From NCBI GenBank assembly GCA_015662065.1, contig DQUX01000258.1, forward strand, positions 1 through 13,749: a DNA stretch of 13,749 nucleotides, given 5' to 3'. This DNA comes from Anaerolineales bacterium (GTDB lineage: Bacteria > Chloroflexota > Anaerolineae > B4-G1 > DUEL01). The notes beneath the pieces are model-generated. The model saw only the letters and a program-made list of their open reading frames with translations. It searched no databases and was not told where the DNA came from. This document shows positions 11,630-13,749 of the stretch, piece by piece. The number at the start of each line of letters is the position of its first letter. Positions within the stretch are counted from its first letter, which is position 1. A program made the position numbers and the translations under genes.

Positions 11630-13537
11630 CTAGTGGTTCCTGAGCACCAGGGGCAGGTAGACCTCCAGCCAGCGTTCGTAGGCGCCGATGTCGCAACCAC
11701 TCCCCACGGGCCGGGCCACGCCGCGCTGGTCGGTGGTGGTACCATACAGGCAGACTCCGGCGTCAATGGCCGGGCTGCCACGGAGCAGGGGGTGCACCAG
11801 CGTGCCGCTGTCCTCGGTCAGCGGGCCGAGGAGGGGGTTAGTGTCTGTGAGGTCGCCGATGGCGCTGAAGCCGCAGGTGTCGGCATCCTCCAGGTTGTGG
11901 CCGTTGGAAGTGAGGCCGGCATTGCAGTTGGGCGTGCCGTTATAAGCGACGATGGTGTTCAGCACAGTCACCGCGCCGCCTGCCGTGTGGATGCCGCCTG
12001 CCCCACCGGATGCCGTGTTGCTGGCGACGGTGGTGTAGGTCAGCACGGACGTGCCGGCGTTATAGAGACCGCCGCCGTCGCCGTTGCTGGCCGTGTTATG
12101 GCTGACGGTGGTGTTGACCAGCGTCAGCGTGCCGGTGTAGTTGTGGATACCGCCGCCGTCGTAGTTGGCGGTATTGCTGACGATCTGCCCCCCGCTGAGC
12201 GTCGCGCTGCCCTGGGAGACGTACACCCCGCCGCCGTCGGAGGTGGCGGTGTTGCCAGCGATCTGGCCGCCGCCGAGCGTCGCGCTGCCCTGGTAGACGT
12301 ACACGCCGCCGCCGGAGGTGGCGGTATTGCTGACGATCTGGCCGCTGCCGAGCGTCATGCCACCCTGGTCGACGTACACCCCGCCGCCGTAGTCGGCGGT
12401 GTTGTCGGCGATCTGGCCGCCGCCGAGCGTTATGCTACCGTGGCCGACGTACCCCCCGCCGCCGCGGTAGGCGGTGTTGTCGGCGATCTGTCCGCCGCTG
12501 AGCGTCGCGCTACCCAGGTAGACGTACACCCCGCCGCCGTCGATGCCGGCGATGTTCCCGACAATACCGCTGGCGGCACCGGTCTGGGTGAAGGCGGCTG
12601 TGCTCTGCCCGACGTACACCCCGCCGCCGCGGGTGTTGGCGGTGTTGCTGACGATCTGGCCGCCGCTGAGCGTCGCGCTGCCCAGATAGACGTACACCCC
12701 GCCGCCATGGTAGTCGGCGGTGTTGCTGACGATCTGGCCGCCGCCGAGCGTCGCGCTGCCCTGGTAGACGTACACCCCGCCGCCGTAGTCGGCGGTGTTG
12801 CTGCGGATCTGCCCGCCGCCGAGCGTCATGCTGCCCCGGTCGACGGACACCCCGCCGCCGGAGATGGCGGTGTTGCTGACGATCTGGCCGCTGTTCAACG
12901 TCGCGCTGCCCTGATAGATGCACACCCCGCCGCCCCCGGTGGCGGTATTACGGAGGATCTGACCGCCATCGAACGTGAGCGTCGCGTCGCCCTGGGAGAC
13001 GAAGATCCCGCCGCCGTAGTCAGCGGTGTTGCTGCTGACGATGGTGTTGATGAGGGTCAGGTGTGCATCATAGTTGCGGATGCCGCCGCCGTCGCCGCTG
13101 ACGTTGCCGTTGATGATGGTCACCCCGGAGATGACCACCGTGCCCGCGCCCAAGCGGAGGTCAAGGACCCGGTCGGAGATGATACCGCTGGCATCAATGA
13201 TGGTCTGATCGGGGCCGAGGCCGGTGATGGTCAAAGGACCGGTGACGTCCAGGTCGCCGGTGGCGCAGTTCTCCTCGCTTGTTCCGGTGATGGTCAGCAC
13301 GTAGGTGCCGCTGCCCAGGGTGATGAGGTCGGCCTCGCCGTTGCCGTTGGCGAGGATGATGGCGTCCCGCAGGGAGCAGTCGCCATCTGTGCAACTGCCA
13401 TCGTTCTCGTCGTGCGTGACCGTCACGGTAAAGTCGGCCGCGCGGGCGACCGGCAGGCCACCACTTAGGAGCCACACCAGGGCCAGGGTCAACCCCAGGC
13501 CAAGGGCGCAGGCGATGGAGAATCTCTTGACTTGCAT
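11630..13537 (-). CDS. Secreted beta-helix repeat protein (CSLREA / choice-of-anchor Q type)
   Basis: 635 residues. The signal peptide ends in GGLPVARA (cut after Ala33). A CSLREA-type domain follows, with CTDGDCSLRDAIILANG (49-65). Next come about fifteen parallel beta-helix coils of 25-26 residues, with the consensus GGGVYVYQGSATLGGGQIVS plus NTA. The C-terminal choice-of-anchor-Q region has NPLLGPL, GSPAIDAG, TTDQRGVARPVGSGCDIGAYE and ends EVYLPLVLRNH. Such proteins are exported and cell-surface or extracellular. Polymorphic outer-membrane-like adhesins share the fold, but the function here is unknown. The start at 13537 has AGGAGGG at 5-nt spacing; a 64-residue upstream extension (to 13729) lacks a signal peptide and is rejected. 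The stop is in frame with a SARP remnant. A long open frame on the opposite strand is a by-product of the repeats. Confidence 0.85.
   Translation of the reverse strand: MQVKRFSIACALGLGLTLALVWLLSGGLPVARAADFTVTVTHDENDGSCTDGDCSLRDAIILANGNGEADLITLGSGTYVLTITGTSEENCATGDLDVTGPLTITGLGPDQTIIDASGIISDRVLDLRLGAGTVVISGVTIINGNVSGDGGGIRNYDAHLTLINTIVSSNTADYGGGIFVSQGDATLTFDGGQILRNTATGGGGVCIYQGSATLNSGQIVSNTAISGGGVSVDRGSMTLGGGQIRSNTADYGGGVYVYQGSATLGGGQIVSNTADYHGGGVYVYLGSATLSGGQIVSNTANTRGGGVYVGQSTAAFTQTGAASGIVGNIAGIDGGGVYVYLGSATLSGGQIADNTAYRGGGGYVGHGSITLGGGQIADNTADYGGGVYVDQGGMTLGSGQIVSNTATSGGGVYVYQGSATLGGGQIAGNTATSDGGGVYVSQGSATLSGGQIVSNTANYDGGGIHNYTGTLTLVNTTVSHNTASNGDGGGLYNAGTSVLTYTTVASNTASGGAGGIHTAGGAVTVLNTIVAYNGTPNCNAGLTSNGHNLEDADTCGFSAIGDLTDTNPLLGPLTEDSGTLVHPLLRGSPAIDAGVCLYGTTTDQRGVARPVGSGCDIGAYERWLEVYLPLVLRNH
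12150..13030. repeat. In-frame 75-78 bp DNA tandem repeat array within the beta-helix gene
   Basis: The anchor sequence GACGTACACCCCGCCGCC and its variants recur at about 12218, 12296, 12371, 12446, 12521, 12611, 12689, 12767, 12842, 12917 and 12998. Intervals are 78, 75, 75, 75, 75, 90, 78, 78, 75, 75 and 81 bp. All are multiples of three. Unit sequences such as GCCGAGCGTCGCGCTGCCCT repeat almost unchanged. One unit (about 12530-12611) is divergent, coding AAFTQTGAASGIVGNIAG. Confidence 0.85.
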
Positions 13538-13566
13538 CTCGTCCCTCCTGAATATGTGGGCCAGGC

Positions 13567-13580
13567 GCACCACGTGGTGC
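13567..13580. promoter_or_regulatory. 14-bp perfect palindrome in the leader of the beta-helix gene
   Basis: GCACCACGTGGTGC is fully self-complementary and lies about 30 nt before the start codon, upstream of the AGGAGGG site. A second palindrome, GGCGTCGACGCC, is at 13625-13636. Either could be a protein-binding site or an mRNA hairpin. No promoter hexamers could be placed with confidence. Confidence 0.25.
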
Positions 13581-13696
13581 AAGCGGTGAGATTCTTGGTG
13601 ACGGTGATGACCACCCCCTGCGCTGGCGTCGACGCCCCCGGCTATGTAGATTGTGGGTTGTCTCCCTCTTGAGCGTTGGTACTGCTTGCCCATCCC

Positions 13697-13749
13697 GCCG
13701 GGCGCCGAACCGCCCGGCTCGGTCGGCAAAGCCCCCTTCGGGGGCCGGC
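13697..13749. other. Two strong GC hairpins at the right edge (structured RNA or terminator, truncated)
   Basis: GCCGGGCG-CCGAAC-CGCCCGGC (13697-13718) is a perfect 8-bp hairpin. It is followed by GCCCCC-TTC-GGGGGC (13731-13745), which can be enclosed by GTCGGC / GCCGGC across an AAA bulge. Read on the plus strand, the CGGTCGGCAAAGCC part recalls the GACGCAAAGCC core of c-di-GMP-I riboswitches, but the match is partial. The element is cut by the window end. Confidence 0.3.

Noticed and set aside
11483..13468. 661-codon open frame on the plus strand opposite the beta-helix gene, with repeats such as VADDLAAAERRAALVDVHPAA.
   Set aside because: It mirrors the DNA repeats of the minus-strand gene, has no ribosome site or signal peptide, and has no recognised domain. 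The minus strand has a signal peptide, CSLREA and anchor-Q motifs.
13538..13729. N-terminal extension of the beta-helix protein to 13729.
   Set aside because: It would bury the signal peptide behind 64 hydrophilic residues. The ATG at 13537 has an ideal AGGAGGG.

Overview
The window looks like chromosomal DNA of a G+C-rich member of the Chloroflexota, most likely Anaerolineae-like. This is an inference. It rests on a DUF3160 lipoprotein, a CSLREA / choice-of-anchor-Q beta-helix protein ending in YLPLVLRNH, a SARP-type regulator remnant, an AOR-family tungsten enzyme, an RtcB-archease pair, and intergenic palindromes of a style common in that phylum. No rRNA, tRNA, CRISPR array, transposase or phage gene was seen.

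Layout. (1) 1-2298: the last codons of an unidentified plus-strand gene, a 28-bp perfect palindrome, and a minus-strand DUF3160 lipoprotein. (2) 2477-7782: a plus-strand run led by a good sigma70-type promoter (TTGCCC-17-TATAAT). It holds signal peptidase I, a DeoC-type aldolase with an extra four-cysteine tail, an AOR-family aldehyde:ferredoxin oxidoreductase, a small internally duplicated protein of unknown function, and a CheY-MinD fusion of CpaE/TadZ type. A hairpin terminator follows. (3) 7832-10104: minus-strand archease then rtcB (RNA ligation and repair), then a small tail-anchored membrane protein with its own promoter. (4) 10105-10508: a non-coding stretch with a palindromic MITE/REP-like element and a second repeat fragment. 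(5) 10509-11338: an orphan OmpR-type regulator with a degenerate receiver, driven by a promoter with the same two hexamers and spacer as the lepB promoter. (6) 11384-13749: a decayed SARP-family fragment, a secreted beta-helix protein built on a 75-78 bp DNA repeat array, and a structured leader cut by the window edge.

How the genes may work together. DeoC releases acetaldehyde from deoxyribose 5-phosphate, and AOR enzymes oxidise aldehydes while reducing ferredoxin. The adjacent aldolase-AOR pair could therefore turn deoxynucleoside breakdown into acetate plus low-potential electrons. Archease is the known activator of RtcB and is placed directly upstream of it. The other neighbours have no clear functional link.

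Nothing here is a proven new system. The best candidates for a second look are the Cys4-tailed DeoC next to AOR, the duplicated 174-aa protein paired with a CheY-MinD fusion lacking the Walker lysines, and the beta-helix repeat array with the SARP remnant behind it.
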